Shown: positions 51,506 to 61,306, numbered from the stretch's first letter. The stretch: DNA of 64,000 nt from Chryseobacterium sp. RU37D (GCF_900156075.1 NZ_FTMM01000008.1:55672-119671), one strand, 5' to 3'. A program made the numbers and translations. Notes: generated by a model not told the origin, from the sequence alone.

Positions 51506-54310
51506 TTATTTCACAGCAATTTCATCAATAAAGATATAAGATTCACCTCCCGCTCCCAAATGCCATTCCGGAAGGATTCCGAAATGATAGGCCTTTACCT
51601 TGATGTATCTGGCCTCTGTAGGAAGGATATCTGCTGTGAAATCTTTCCTTTGGATGGTTTCATCTTTTGGATCAACGGTATTCTCGACGGTTTTCAGTAA
51701 AATGAAATCCTTGCCGTTGTTTGAAGCATAATATTCCACTTTTTTAGGCATTAAAATCCATGCTTTGCTGTCCTGAAGATAGGTAGAAGATAATTGATTA
51801 ACCTGTTGCGGTGATTTCATATCAATAATTGCTTCAAAAGTCTGGCCCTGGTATCCAAGCCATTCTCCTTTTCTCCAGTTGATATCACCTAAGATCCCAT
51901 CAATTAAAGATAATTTTCCACTTGCTGTATATTGCGGAGTCGGAGTAGAATTTACCGTGATATCCCAGTTATTAGGTCTTCTATTAAAGTGGGCTGTCAC
52001 AATGGAACTTTTTCCGCCGTTCCTTTCTGCATAAGCAGAAACATGGGTAGTTTTTGTAATGGTAAAAGGTTCTTTGTAAGGTTTGAAAGTCTTTCTTACG
52101 TTGGCATCGCCCTCATCCATAGTCATGTAATAAAGCTTATCATCAGGATGTAGTGGGGTGATCGTTACTTTTGTATTAAAATCAAAAATTCTGTCAGCAG
52201 CAATTACCGGACTGGCTGTTAATTCATCATATCTAAAATCTTTGAATGTTTTTGCATTTTCAAAACCTAATCTCTTAAGCTCTTCTTTGCTGGTATTCTT
52301 GGTGATGATTCTTTTGGTCCCGTCCTCAAGGTGAAGCTTTACTTCATCAAAATAAGGTGTAGTAGTCTGCCATTCAGGTAATCCCGGTGTTACGGAATAG
52401 ATTCCTAAAGCGCTCAAAATATACCATGCACTCATCTGTCCGCAATCTTCATTCCCGATCAGGCCGTCCGGTGCGTTTTTGTAATAATGATCAAGGATAT
52501 ATTTGATTTTTGCATTTGTTTTTTCGGGTTTGCCAACATAATTATAGAGGTAGGCAATATGATGACTTGGTTCATTTCCCTGTGCATATTGTCCCATAAG
52601 GCCTGTGATATCCACCTGTTCTCTACCCATAGTTTTATCCGGAGCGGCAAAAATGGCGTCAATGAATTGTTCAAATTTTTCTTTTCCCCCATGAATTGCG
52701 ATAAGTCCAGGGATATCCTGCTGTACGGAGTAGGAGTAATGCCAGGAATTTCCTTCCGTATAATTATTATTCACTTCTCTTGGCTCAAACGGTTCATACC
52801 AGTTTCCATTTTTTCTTGGCTGCATGAATCCGTTTTTCGGGTTGTACAGGTTTTTCCAGTTCTGGGAACGTTTCATGAAGTATTGGTAATCTTCTTTTTT
52901 GCCTAAAATTTTAGCCATTTGTGCGATACACCAGTCATCATAAGCATATTCCACGGTTTTGGAAACGCTTTCGTGCTCATCGTCTATGGCGATAAAATTA
53001 TTTTGTTTATAAGCATTTAAGCCGAAAATATCAAGCATTGCAGAATGTTTGGAAGCTTCAAAAGCTTTTTCATAATCAAAGCCGGTGATTCCTTTCGCCA
53101 TCGCATCTGCAATCACGGAAACGGCGTGGTAGCCGATCATGCATTCTGTTTCATTGGAAGCCAGCTCCCAGACAGGAAGTTTCCCGCCTTGTTCGTACTG
53201 CTTAATGAAAGTATTGATGAAATCTGCCGTTCTTTTTCTGTCTATTAAAGTCATTAAAGGATGCGCTCCTCTGAAGGTATCCCAAAGAGAGAAGACAGAG
53301 TAGTAATCGAAACCTTTGGCCATATAAAATTTGTTGTCGCGGCCTCTGTATTTGCCGTCAGCGTCCATATTGATGTTAGGTTGTGTAAAAAGATGGTACA
53401 TTGCGGTGTAGAAGACCGTCAGTTTATCTTTATCGGAAGATTTTACTTCAATTTTTGATAATTCTTTATCCCAGTCTGCCATAGCCTGTCTTCTGATGGC
53501 TTCAAAATCATTAGATTTGCCTTCTGCGAGCATATTTTTTCCTGCGCCTTCATAGCCGGTCGGGGAAATGGCAACTTTTACATCGATTTTTTCTCCTTTT
53601 TTTACGTTTGTGGAAAATGCCAATGCTAGTTTTGTTCCGGTGAAAAAATTATTTTCATCTTTACCGTTTACCAGTTTTTTTGAAATTTTCATAGGCTTTG
53701 AAAACTCTATTCTAGCATAGATTTGTTGATTCGTAGCCCAGGCTTCGCTTCTTCGGAAAACTTCGATGGTTTTGTTGTCAATTACTCTTACTTCACCTTC
53801 CAGCAGCTTATCCCTGTGATTGAGGTCTAAAATAATATTGGCGTTTCCTGGATTATTGAAAGTGTATTCGTGATAGCCGACTCTTTTTGTCGTGGTAAGG
53901 CGTACGTCAATATTATTTTTTTCTAATGTAACGGAATAAAAACCCGCCGAAGCTTTTTCATTTTTATGCGAAAATTTAGATGAATATTCCATATTATTCA
54001 GGCTTGGATCTCCCATCGTTGGCATCAGCATAATGTCTCCATAGTCGTAAACACCTACACCGTTTAAATGGGTGTGGGAAAAACCGTAGATCACAGAATC
54101 TGAGTAGTGATACCCGCTGCAACCGTCCCAGCTTCCGTCCACTCTGGTGTCAGGAGAAAGTTGCACCATCCCAAAAGGAACGATAGCGCCCGGAAATGTG
54201 TGCCCGTGACCACCGGTTCCTATGAAAGGATTTACATATTGCGAATAATTTTGTGAAAATAAATTATGAGCAATAATTCCTAAAAGAACGACTAATATTT
54301 TTTTCATCAT
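51506..54310 (-). CDS. GH92 family alpha-1,2-mannosidase, secreted
   Basis: 934-residue calcium-dependent exo-alpha-mannosidase family. Signal peptide MMKKILVVLLGIIAHNLFSQ; N-terminal beta-sandwich (QYVNPFIGTGGHGHTFPGAIVPFGMVQLSPDT to about 260); (alpha/alpha)6 barrel with WELASNETECMIGYHAV, GNEPSHHIAYLYNYVG and NEDCGQMSAWYILSALG; then a chitobiase-C-like module (about 715-775) and a discoidin/F5-8 type C-like module (about 790-934). No T9SS tail. It probably trims mannose from host- or yeast-type glycans; without a SusCD pair nearby it is an isolated gene. Confidence 0.93.
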   Translation of the reverse strand: MMKKILVVLLGIIAHNLFSQNYSQYVNPFIGTGGHGHTFPGAIVPFGMVQLSPDTRVDGSWDGCSGYHYSDSVIYGFSHTHLNGVGVYDYGDIMLMPTMGDPSLNNMEYSSKFSHKNEKASAGFYSVTLEKNNIDVRLTTTKRVGYHEYTFNNPGNANIILDLNHRDKLLEGEVRVIDNKTIEVFRRSEAWATNQQIYARIEFSKPMKISKKLVNGKDENNFFTGTKLALAFSTNVKKGEKIDVKVAISPTGYEGAGKNMLAEGKSNDFEAIRRQAMADWDKELSKIEVKSSDKDKLTVFYTAMYHLFTQPNINMDADGKYRGRDNKFYMAKGFDYYSVFSLWDTFRGAHPLMTLIDRKRTADFINTFIKQYEQGGKLPVWELASNETECMIGYHAVSVIADAMAKGITGFDYEKAFEASKHSAMLDIFGLNAYKQNNFIAIDDEHESVSKTVEYAYDDWCIAQMAKILGKKEDYQYFMKRSQNWKNLYNPKNGFMQPRKNGNWYEPFEPREVNNNYTEGNSWHYSYSVQQDIPGLIAIHGGKEKFEQFIDAIFAAPDKTMGREQVDITGLMGQYAQGNEPSHHIAYLYNYVGKPEKTNAKIKYILDHYYKNAPDGLIGNEDCGQMSAWYILSALGIYSVTPGLPEWQTTTPYFDEVKLHLEDGTKRIITKNTSKEELKRLGFENAKTFKDFRYDELTASPVIAADRIFDFNTKVTITPLHPDDKLYYMTMDEGDANVRKTFKPYKEPFTITKTTHVSAYAERNGGKSSIVTAHFNRRPNNWDITVNSTPTPQYTASGKLSLIDGILGDINWRKGEWLGYQGQTFEAIIDMKSPQQVNQLSSTYLQDSKAWILMPKKVEYYASNNGKDFILLKTVENTVDPKDETIQRKDFTADILPTEARYIKVKAYHFGILPEWHLGAGGESYIFIDEIAVK

Positions 54311-54409
54311 CTAAAAAATTAAAGTTCCCCTAAAATACTACAAATTTTGGTTTCACAAAAGAAAATATCTATCATTGAGTTTACTTATTCTAAATAGCTT
54401 AATTTTTCG

Positions 54410-54417
54410 TAAATTTG
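54410..54417 (+). promoter_or_regulatory. -7 box of mrp
   Basis: TAAATTTG, 18 bases before the ATG at 54436. It is divergent from the GH92 gene; no clear -33 box. Confidence 0.55.
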
Positions 54418-54435
54418 TAAACAATTTATTAGTTT

Positions 54436-55542
54436 ATGTTGACGAAAGAAAAGGTACAGGATTTCCTTAAAGAGATAGAAGTTGATGATTTGGTGAATAA
54501 CCTTCAGATAATGGGTAATGATGTATATATTGATATGACGGCCCATTCACCAGCAATGCACGAAAAGAAAAAGCTTGAGGCTGCTATGAAACAGGCTTTT
54601 GCCAGTGAATTTGGGGAGGATATTCATTTAAAATTAAAGATCGTTTCTCCGGAACCCAGTGAAATTCAGCAAAGCCAGATTAAAGGAAAACAAATCCCAG
54701 GGATTCAGAATATTATAGCCATCGCTTCCGGAAAGGGAGGTGTTGGGAAGTCTACAGTTTCTGCAAATATGGCAGTTACCTTAGCAAAAATGGGCTTCAA
54801 AGTAGGTCTATTGGACGCAGATATTTACGGGCCGTCTGTTCCTACCATGTTTGATACGGAAGGCCAAAAACCAATTTCAGTAGAAGTGGATGGTAAAAAC
54901 CTGATGAAACCCATTGAAAATTATGGTGTAAAAATGCTTTCGATAGGATATTTTTCAGGAGCTAACCAGGCAGTGGTATGGAGAGGTCCTATGGCTTCAA
55001 AAGCATTAAACCAGATGATCAGGGATGCGGCCTGGGGAGAATTGGATTTTTTATTAATCGACCTTCCTCCGGGAACGGGTGACATCCACTTGTCAATCAT
55101 TCAGGAAGTGCCTGTAACAGGTGCGGTGATTGTGAGTACCCCTCAGCATGTGGCTCTGGCGGATGTAAGAAAAGGAATCGCGATGTTCCAGATGGAAAGT
55201 ATTAACATACCTGTTCTTGGATTAATCGAAAATATGGCGTATTTTACACCGGAAGAATTGCCGGAAAATAAATATTATATTTTTGGACAGCAGGGAGCGC
55301 AGTATTTAGCGGACGATTTAGGGATTCCTGTGTTGGGAGAGATTCCATTGATCCAAAGTATCAGAGAAGCGGGTGATGTAGGTAGACCAGCTGCTTTACA
55401 GGAAAGTTCTAAGATTGCAGAAATCTATATGGAAACTGCCCGTAAAATGGTAGAAAGCCTGGTAGAAAGAAATAAAAACCTTCCTCCGACTGAAGCTGTA
55501 AAAATTACGACAATGGCAGGCTGTTCTCCAAAAGCAAAATAA
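54436..55542 (+). CDS. mrp: Mrp/ApbC-type P-loop Fe-S carrier ATPase
   Basis: 368 residues: an N-terminal MIP18/DUF59-like domain (about 1-90) and a ParA-like ATPase domain with deviant Walker A ASGKGGVGKSTVSAN, LLDADIYGPSVPTMF and DLPPGTGDIHLSI. It would carry or assemble Fe-S clusters for apo-proteins. The CxxC cluster-binding motif found in most ApbC/Nbp35 is absent: where it should stand the sequence is IENMAYFTPEELPENKYYIFGQQ. It is followed by an Nfu-type gene with its own CxxC. Confidence 0.9.
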   Translation: MLTKEKVQDFLKEIEVDDLVNNLQIMGNDVYIDMTAHSPAMHEKKKLEAAMKQAFASEFGEDIHLKLKIVSPEPSEIQQSQIKGKQIPGIQNIIAIASGKGGVGKSTVSANMAVTLAKMGFKVGLLDADIYGPSVPTMFDTEGQKPISVEVDGKNLMKPIENYGVKMLSIGYFSGANQAVVWRGPMASKALNQMIRDAAWGELDFLLIDLPPGTGDIHLSIIQEVPVTGAVIVSTPQHVALADVRKGIAMFQMESINIPVLGLIENMAYFTPEELPENKYYIFGQQGAQYLADDLGIPVLGEIPLIQSIREAGDVGRPAALQESSKIAEIYMETARKMVESLVERNKNLPPTEAVKITTMAGCSPKAK

Positions 55543-55588
55543 TTATTTTTCAAAAAATTTGAAAAAAACCGATTGAACTGGAAAAAAT

Positions 55589-55837
55589 ATGGAAACAAAG
55601 ATAACACACGAAGAAACAGTAACGAGAGTAATGGAAGCTCTGGAAAGCATCCGTCCGTTTTTGAATAAGGATGGTGGCGATATTGAGCTTATTGATGTGA
55701 AGGATAATCTGGTTTATGTAAAGCTTTTAGGAAACTGTTCCGGTTGTTCATTAAATTTTTCAACTTTAAAACTTGGAGTTGAGAATACTATCAAGCAGCA
55801 CGCTCCGGAAATTGAAAAAGTAATAAGCGTAGAGTAA
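55589..55837 (+). CDS. NifU C-terminal domain protein (Nfu-type Fe-S carrier)
   Basis: 82-residue Nfu domain: RPFLNKDGGDIELIDVKDNLVYVKLLGNCSGCSLNFSTLKLGVE, with the cluster-binding CxxC in NCSGCS. No N-terminal A-type domain. It acts as an Fe-S scaffold or carrier, probably together with the adjacent Mrp (46 bp gap, same strand). Start at ATG 55589. Confidence 0.93.
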   Translation: METKITHEETVTRVMEALESIRPFLNKDGGDIELIDVKDNLVYVKLLGNCSGCSLNFSTLKLGVENTIKQHAPEIEKVISVE

Positions 55838-55861
55838 AAATTAAAAAATATATATTTTTTT

Positions 55862-55891
55862 AAAGACAGACTTAATAGGGTCTGTCTTTTT
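55862..55891 (+). terminator. Terminator after the Nfu gene
   Basis: Stem AAAGACAGAC / GTCTGTCTTT with a loop of about nine bases, then Ts. Confidence 0.88.
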
Positions 55892-56189
55892 TATTTTAAG
55901 AAAATCTTAAAATAAATAGGATTATTTTCATAGAATTAATTACTATCGTCTAATACTAAGGTTCAATATTTTTTAAAAAGGTCTGCAAGAGAAATATCAA
56001 ATCTAAATTCTAAAAAAGTTATTTGGTAGCTATATATGATCTACTATTAATAAATGTTAATCCAAAGAAGGATTTCTACCAGTGTGTGTTTCTATTCATT
56101 GAATATTTATGCATATAAAAATACCATGAAATAGATTTTAAAACGGATAATATAAAAAACAACCAGAAAAATTCTTTTTATCATTTCTT
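55892..56189. other. AT-rich intergenic region
   Basis: About 300 bases with neither gene nor promoter box on the plus strand. It lies at the 3' end of the truncated oxidoreductase on the minus strand, without a clear terminator for it. Confidence 0.4.
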
Positions 56190-56702
56190 TTATATTGCTA
56201 AATTTTTAATGTCTTTAATTTCTAATGTTGAGGTAGGATATCCTTTCTGTACAGCATGGATCATGGCTCTGCCTACTTCGTGTAGATTTAGTGATTTTGA
56301 AGGTAATAACACAGGGAAAAACCAAATAAAAGGTTTAAAGAACCATTTTACATTTTGCTGATCTTCAACAGGTTTCATGAATCCCGGACGAAGATTATAT
56401 ACTGTCCTGAAGCCCATTTTCCGCAGAGCATTTTCTGTTCGGCCTTTTACTTTGGCCCACATGATTTTTCCGCTTTCTGTTCTGTCGCTATGAGCTCCGG
56501 AAACATAGTTGAATACCATTTCCGGGTTTTGACCGAGAACAGCTTTTGCAAAATGAATTGTAGTGTCATAAGTAATTCTGGTGTAATCTTCTTCATTCAT
56601 ACCAATACTGCTGATTCCGGCACAGAAAAAGACGGCATCATAACCTTTGAAATTTTCATCATTGAGGTTGATCTGTAGAACATCTGAAACAATGTATTCT
56701 AT
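56190..56702 (-). pseudogene. NAD(P)-dependent epimerase/oxidoreductase fragment, 5' end replaced by a palindromic element
   Basis: About 170 codons from IEYIVSDVLQ to the stop. The segments GYDAVFFCAGISSIGMNEEDYTRITYDT, FNYVSGAHSDRTESGKIMWAKVKGRTEN and VYNLRPGFMKP are those of an atypical SDR epimerase of about 220 residues. The N-terminal Rossmann GxxGxxG segment (about 45-50 residues) is absent. Upstream codons up to a TTG at 56747 are encoded by the palindromic element and spell an Arg-rich peptide (ARRLRRRAETKK). No promoter or normal start lies between here and ppx. Probably non-functional. Confidence 0.8.
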
Positions 56703-56793
56703 TTTTTTGGTTTCGGCGCGGCGGCGAAGCCGCCGCGCCGAAACCAAAAAAATATCGAGTGCGGAAAGCGGGAAAATAGCTCCTAAAAAACAA
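56701..56793 (-). repeat. Palindromic dispersed element B (25-nt arms, 3-nt loop)
   Basis: Perfect inverted repeat: arm 56701-56725, loop GAA, arm 56729-56753. On the minus strand it is preceded by AGCTATTTTCCCGCTTTCCGCACTCGAT, matching the left flank of element A. The right flank of A is missing and is replaced by the truncated oxidoreductase gene. Upper boundary approximate. Confidence 0.82.
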
Positions 56794-56819
56794 AACCGAT
56801 CGAATTGACCGGTTGGAAA

Positions 56820-57704
56820 TTATTTTTTATCCTGTAATTTACTGTAAATATTGTGAATAAGCCCATCGGCAACAGAAATTTTCGGAACAAAAATCCGGTT
56901 GATTTCAGACCATGACATGACATTGTTGAAGATTTTCAGGGCATGCACCAAAACATCGGCACGGTCTTCGCGCATATTGTATTTTGTCATTCTTTGATCT
57001 ACGGTCATATCGTCGAATTCTTTGTAGACTTTTTTTAGGTGGGAAAGGGACATCGGCTTACCGTCTTTGGTTTTGCTCATGGAGAATACTTTATTGATAT
57101 TTCCTCCCGAACCGATGGCTACGATTGGCTTTTTACTGTTGATGTTTTTTCTTATATCTTCCTTCATATCCTTCCAGTTATCCGCAGTTACCAGGTTGTT
57201 TAGCAAACGGATGGTTCCGATATTGAAAGATTTTTCGTAGATCATTTTTCCGTTTTCGTAGAAAGTGAGCTCTGTAGAACCTCCCCCCACATCGATATAT
57301 AAATAAGCAAATTCTTTATCGAGCCCTTCTGCAATATGATTTTCAAAAACTAAAGTGGCTTCTTCATCTCCTGAAATGATTTCAATATCGATTCCTGAAG
57401 TTTTTTTGACCTCTTTGATGATTTCCTTACCGTTTGCGGCGTCACGCATGGCGCTTGTAGCACAGGCTCTGTAATGTTCAACCTTATAGATTTTCATCAG
57501 GTCGCTGAAGATTTTCATGGAGTCGATCACCATTTTTTCTCTTTCTGCCCCGATTTTTCCTAAGGTAAAAACATCCATTCCTAATCTTAAAGGGATTCTT
57601 AAAAGATTAAGCTTAATAAATTCCGGCTGTTTGTTATTGAATTTAACTTCATTAATCAAAAGTCTGGCAGCATTACTACCAATATCTATGGCTGCAATCT
57701 TCAT
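56820..57704 (-). CDS. ppx: Exopolyphosphatase, Ppx/GppA family (short form)
   Basis: 294 residues, hydrolysis of polyphosphate or pppGpp. It has the ASKHA ATPase-fold start MKIAAIDIGSNAARLLI, the segment ACATSAMRDAANG, the phosphate-binding LYIDVGGGSTELTF and AIGSGGNINKVF. It contains only the Ppx/GppA domains I and II and lacks the C-terminal HD-like half of E. coli Ppx. It begins seven bases after the ppk1 stop, so the synthesis and degradation enzymes are co-transcribed. Confidence 0.92.
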   Translation of the reverse strand: MKIAAIDIGSNAARLLINEVKFNNKQPEFIKLNLLRIPLRLGMDVFTLGKIGAEREKMVIDSMKIFSDLMKIYKVEHYRACATSAMRDAANGKEIIKEVKKTSGIDIEIISGDEEATLVFENHIAEGLDKEFAYLYIDVGGGSTELTFYENGKMIYEKSFNIGTIRLLNNLVTADNWKDMKEDIRKNINSKKPIVAIGSGGNINKVFSMSKTKDGKPMSLSHLKKVYKEFDDMTVDQRMTKYNMREDRADVLVHALKIFNNVMSWSEINRIFVPKISVADGLIHNIYSKLQDKK

Positions 57705-57710
57705 TTTTTA

Positions 57711-59774
57711 TTAGTTTTTGCTTTTTAAATATTTATATGTTTCTATCTGAGAACGGCATTCCTCTTTTTTATTGTTGATGTACTCGTTGCTCAATTTTTT
57801 GTCTAAAATACGTGCTTTTATGTTATCTCTCAACTGTATGTCCAGAATATCTTTTAATTCATTCTTTAAATTTTTATCCGTGATTTTGGCTGCAGCTTCT
57901 ATCCTGTAGTCGAGATTTCGGGTCATCCAGTCTGCGGAAGAAATATAGATATCTTCCGCGCCTTTGTTATAGAAATACATTACTCTTGCATGTTCCAGAT
58001 ATTCATCCACAATACTGATTGCTTTTATTTTTTCCTTAAAATCTTTCTGATTGATCGCGCAATAAATTCCTCTTACAATCATTCTGATCACCACACCAGC
58101 TTGAGCTGCTTCATATAATTTTTCTATTAAAGCCCTGTCACTTACGGAATTGGCCTTGATGATCATTTCCGCTTTTCTTCCGGATTTGGCTTCCTCAATT
58201 TCTTTGTCAATATGATGAACGATCTTTTCGCGCATAAACTGAGGACAGACCAATAGGTTTTTGCAGGTTTTCAAAACAGGTATATAATCATCTTTTGGTT
58301 TTTTTAATACATTAAATACCTTATTAATATCGGCCATTATACCACGGTCGGCAGTCATCAGCAAATGGTCGCCATAGATTCTGGCTGTTTTTTCATTAAA
58401 ATTTCCTGTGCTTATAAACCCGTATTGCACTGTTTTATTATGAACCCTCTTTTTAATTACACACAGCTTGGCGTGTACTTTTTTGTTCGGAAGTCCGATC
58501 AATACAGTGATTCCTTCAGGTTCCAGCATTTCTTTCCATTCCAGATTAGATTCTTCATCGAATCTTGCCTGAAGCTCAAGCATTACGGTTACTTCTTTGC
58601 CGTTTCTTGCTGCATAAATTAATGCATTAATAATTTTTGAACTGCTTGCTAGGCGATAAGCAGTAATCTGAATAGACTTCACATCCGGATCCATTGCCGC
58701 CTCGCGCAGAAGGTCAATTACAGGGTTATATTTATGATATGGGAAAGTTAGGAGTACATCATGTTTCAGGATAATATCCGTTACCCTTTCGCCATGCTCA
58801 AAAGCGGGATGGGTAAAAGAAGTTCTCTCGACAGGCCTTTCATAGGCCTGGAAAACATCAGGAAAATCCATAAAATGTTTAAAATTATGAATCTTTCCGC
58901 CGGGAATGATACTGTCTTTTTTCGTTAAATTTAATTTTCGGATCAGCATTTCAAGAAGCGCTTTATCCATGTCTTTGTCAAAAACAAAACGGGTGGGTTT
59001 TCCTTTTCTTCTGTTTTTTAATCCTTTTTCAATTTTTTCTGCAAAATTGGTTCTGATATCATTATCCAGATCCAGTTCAGCGTCTTTTGTCACCTTGAAA
59101 GCATTGGAGGCAAATTCGTCGTATCCAAAATAGGAGAAAATATGCGGTAAGTTGAAGGCAATTACATCTTCCAGAAGCATGACTTCTTTTTCCTCCGGAT
59201 CTTCTGTCGGAAGCAATACAAAACGTCCCACAAAACGGGAAGGGATTTCAATGATGGCATAATTGCTGGAATACTGCCAGTCTTTTTTCCGCATCGCAAC
59301 GCCCAGGTAAAGACTTTTGTCTCTCATATAGGGCATTGGCGTGTTTTCATGTAAAAGAATGGGAATGACATTAGATTCTACTACTTCATCAAAGTATTTT
59401 CTTACAAATTCTTTTTGTTTTGCTGTTAAGTTCTTGGAAGTTTTAATGAAAACCTTATGTTCAGCCATTTCTCCCTGGATTTTTTTCCAGGTTTTATCAA
59501 AATTCTGCTGATGCCGCATAACGATGTCATTGATCTTCTGAAGGATTTTTGAAGGCGGCTGGTAAAAGGATTCTGCAATTACTTTTTCCTTAAAATCCAT
59601 CGCACGCTTTAATCCGGCAACCCGTACTCTGAAAAATTCATCTAAATTATTAGAAAAAATTCCTAAAAATCTAATTCTTAAATGTAAGGGTACATTTTCG
59701 TCCATAGCTTCCTGCAAAACCCTTTCATTGAAGGAAAGCCATGTAATATCTCTCGGATTAAAGTGTAATGACAT
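57711..59774 (-). CDS. ppk1: Polyphosphate kinase 1
   Basis: 687 residues, reversible transfer of the gamma-phosphate of ATP to polyphosphate. Domains: an N-terminal helical domain (ITWLSFNERVLQEAMDENVPLHLRIRFLGIFSNNLDEF), a head domain, and two PLD-like C1 and C2 domains. The catalytic His is in NKKVHAKLCVIKK, with STGNFNEKTARIYGDHLL downstream. The usual length is 690. A -7 box precedes it at 59792-59799. Confidence 0.95.
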   Translation of the reverse strand: MSLHFNPRDITWLSFNERVLQEAMDENVPLHLRIRFLGIFSNNLDEFFRVRVAGLKRAMDFKEKVIAESFYQPPSKILQKINDIVMRHQQNFDKTWKKIQGEMAEHKVFIKTSKNLTAKQKEFVRKYFDEVVESNVIPILLHENTPMPYMRDKSLYLGVAMRKKDWQYSSNYAIIEIPSRFVGRFVLLPTEDPEEKEVMLLEDVIAFNLPHIFSYFGYDEFASNAFKVTKDAELDLDNDIRTNFAEKIEKGLKNRRKGKPTRFVFDKDMDKALLEMLIRKLNLTKKDSIIPGGKIHNFKHFMDFPDVFQAYERPVERTSFTHPAFEHGERVTDIILKHDVLLTFPYHKYNPVIDLLREAAMDPDVKSIQITAYRLASSSKIINALIYAARNGKEVTVMLELQARFDEESNLEWKEMLEPEGITVLIGLPNKKVHAKLCVIKKRVHNKTVQYGFISTGNFNEKTARIYGDHLLMTADRGIMADINKVFNVLKKPKDDYIPVLKTCKNLLVCPQFMREKIVHHIDKEIEEAKSGRKAEMIIKANSVSDRALIEKLYEAAQAGVVIRMIVRGIYCAINQKDFKEKIKAISIVDEYLEHARVMYFYNKGAEDIYISSADWMTRNLDYRIEAAAKITDKNLKNELKDILDIQLRDNIKARILDKKLSNEYINNKKEECRSQIETYKYLKSKN

Positions 59775-59791
59775 TCTTTAGTTTATTTTAT

Positions 59792-59799
59792 CAAAAATA
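59792..59799 (-). promoter_or_regulatory. -7 box of ppk1-ppx
   Basis: Reads TATTTTTG on the minus strand, 17 bases before the ppk1 ATG. Confidence 0.55.
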
Positions 59800-60005
59800 A
59801 TAATAAAGGAATATTCTATCTAATTTTAAGATTAAACTTTAATTAATTTTTCATTTTAGTCTAAGATTAACACTAACAGATATGGTTCTTATTAATAAAC
59901 GTTAATATATCAAATATTTGTGAATAAATTTTTATAAAATAAATTAAGTTATTGATTATTTATTGAAATGAAAGAAAACTATTGTTTTGCTCTTTCGTTT
60001 ACCAA

Positions 60006-60013
60006 TATATTTG
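60006..60013 (+). promoter_or_regulatory. -7 box of the M43 protease gene
   Basis: TATATTTG, 16 to 19 bases upstream of the two candidate ATGs; TTTG at 59986-59989 may be the -33 box (16-base spacer). Confidence 0.6.
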
Positions 60014-60032
60014 TCGAGTAAAATTTACAATG

Positions 60033-61250
60033 ATGAAAAATTTTTTATTCTTTGGAGCCTTGATGCTGGCTTCTACTATTTCCGCACAAAGAACCTGCGG
60101 TTTTGATAAAAAAAGACAAGAATATTTTGCTAAAAATCCACAAGCTGCGGCTAAGCATGTCGATCTTCAAAATTATTTGAGCAATAAAAATAATGCAACA
60201 ATTCAAGGGGTTGTTACTATCCCTGTAGTAGTACATGTGTTGTATAGAAATGCTACAGAAAATGTTTCTGATGCGCAGATAGCTTCACAAATTACAGTTC
60301 TTAATCAGGATTACAGGAAACTCAATGCAGATTTCAATACAGTTGTGCCTGATGCCTTCAAGCCCTATGCATCTGATATGGAGGTCGTTTTTTGTATGGC
60401 CACAAAAGACCCCAATGGAAACCCTACCACTGGTGTTGAAAGAAAAGCTGTACCTTCTAATTTTGATTATACGAATCAATATTTTACATCTGCCGGACTT
60501 GCGGCATGGGATACTACAAAATATCTTAATATTTGGGTTGGCGTACCTGAAGGAGTTTTGGGTTTTGCAACAGGGCCGGATTCAGCGGGGCAGCCTGAAG
60601 ATGGACTGGTAATAGGGTATTATTGCTTCGGAACTACAGGGGCTGTCAATAATATCAATAATAAAGGAAGAACTGCAACTCACGAAATAGGACATTATTT
60701 TGGGTTAAATCATATTTGGGGTGAAGACGACAGCCTTTGCGGAACACCTGAGAATAGTGATGGATGTAATGATACTCCTGCGACGAATAATGCCTATTAT
60801 GGAGCTCCTTTATTTCCAAGCAATCAGCATACTTGTACAAATACGGCTATAGGAGCAATGTTTATGAACTATATGGATTATGTAGATGATGGTGTGATGG
60901 GAATGTTCAGCAATGATCAGAAAACAATCGTAAGAAATTCAATTTCGGGCCCACGGGCAAGTTTATTAAACTCCAATACATGCACCACTTTATCTGTAAG
61001 CGAAGCTGAAAAAATAAACGCTGTTAATATTTTCCCTAATCCAACAACGCAATATATCTCAATAGCAGCTCCTCAAATGAAAATTAATGAAATGGAAATA
61101 TTCAATGCCGAAGGGAGATTAGTAAAAAGAGCTTTTGTAAAAAATGAAACAGACAAAATTGATATAAAAGATTTTTCAGCCGGGGTATATTATGTCAGAG
61201 TTTACAAAGATAAACAGTTTGTAAAATCTTTAAAATTCATTAAAAAATAA
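60033..61250 (+). CDS. Secreted M43 (pappalysin-like) zinc metalloprotease with T9SS tail
   Basis: 405 residues. Signal peptide MKNFLFFGALMLASTISA; a propeptide or N-terminal part; the zinc site HEIGHYFGLNHIW (HExxHxxxxxH) near residue 220; the Met-turn region MFMNYMDYVDDGVMGMF; then a type A T9SS sorting domain (INAVNIFPNPTTQYISIAAP, GVYYVRVYKDKQFVKSLKFIKK). It would be sent across the outer membrane by the T9SS, whose regulator PorX is in this window. ATG 60033 or 60030; an upstream in-frame ATG (59982) lies before the promoter box and is rejected. Confidence 0.92.
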   Translation: MKNFLFFGALMLASTISAQRTCGFDKKRQEYFAKNPQAAAKHVDLQNYLSNKNNATIQGVVTIPVVVHVLYRNATENVSDAQIASQITVLNQDYRKLNADFNTVVPDAFKPYASDMEVVFCMATKDPNGNPTTGVERKAVPSNFDYTNQYFTSAGLAAWDTTKYLNIWVGVPEGVLGFATGPDSAGQPEDGLVIGYYCFGTTGAVNNINNKGRTATHEIGHYFGLNHIWGEDDSLCGTPENSDGCNDTPATNNAYYGAPLFPSNQHTCTNTAIGAMFMNYMDYVDDGVMGMFSNDQKTIVRNSISGPRASLLNSNTCTTLSVSEAEKINAVNIFPNPTTQYISIAAPQMKINEMEIFNAEGRLVKRAFVKNETDKIDIKDFSAGVYYVRVYKDKQFVKSLKFIKK

Positions 61251-61275
61251 GAAACAATTTCCATAAAAAGATTCT

Positions 61276-61306
61276 AAACCTCGGTTCTATCGAGGTTTTG
61301 ATTTTT
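61276..61306 (+). terminator. Terminator after the metalloprotease gene
   Basis: Stem AAACCTCG / CGAGGTTT with a seven-base loop and a T-rich tail. Confidence 0.88.
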
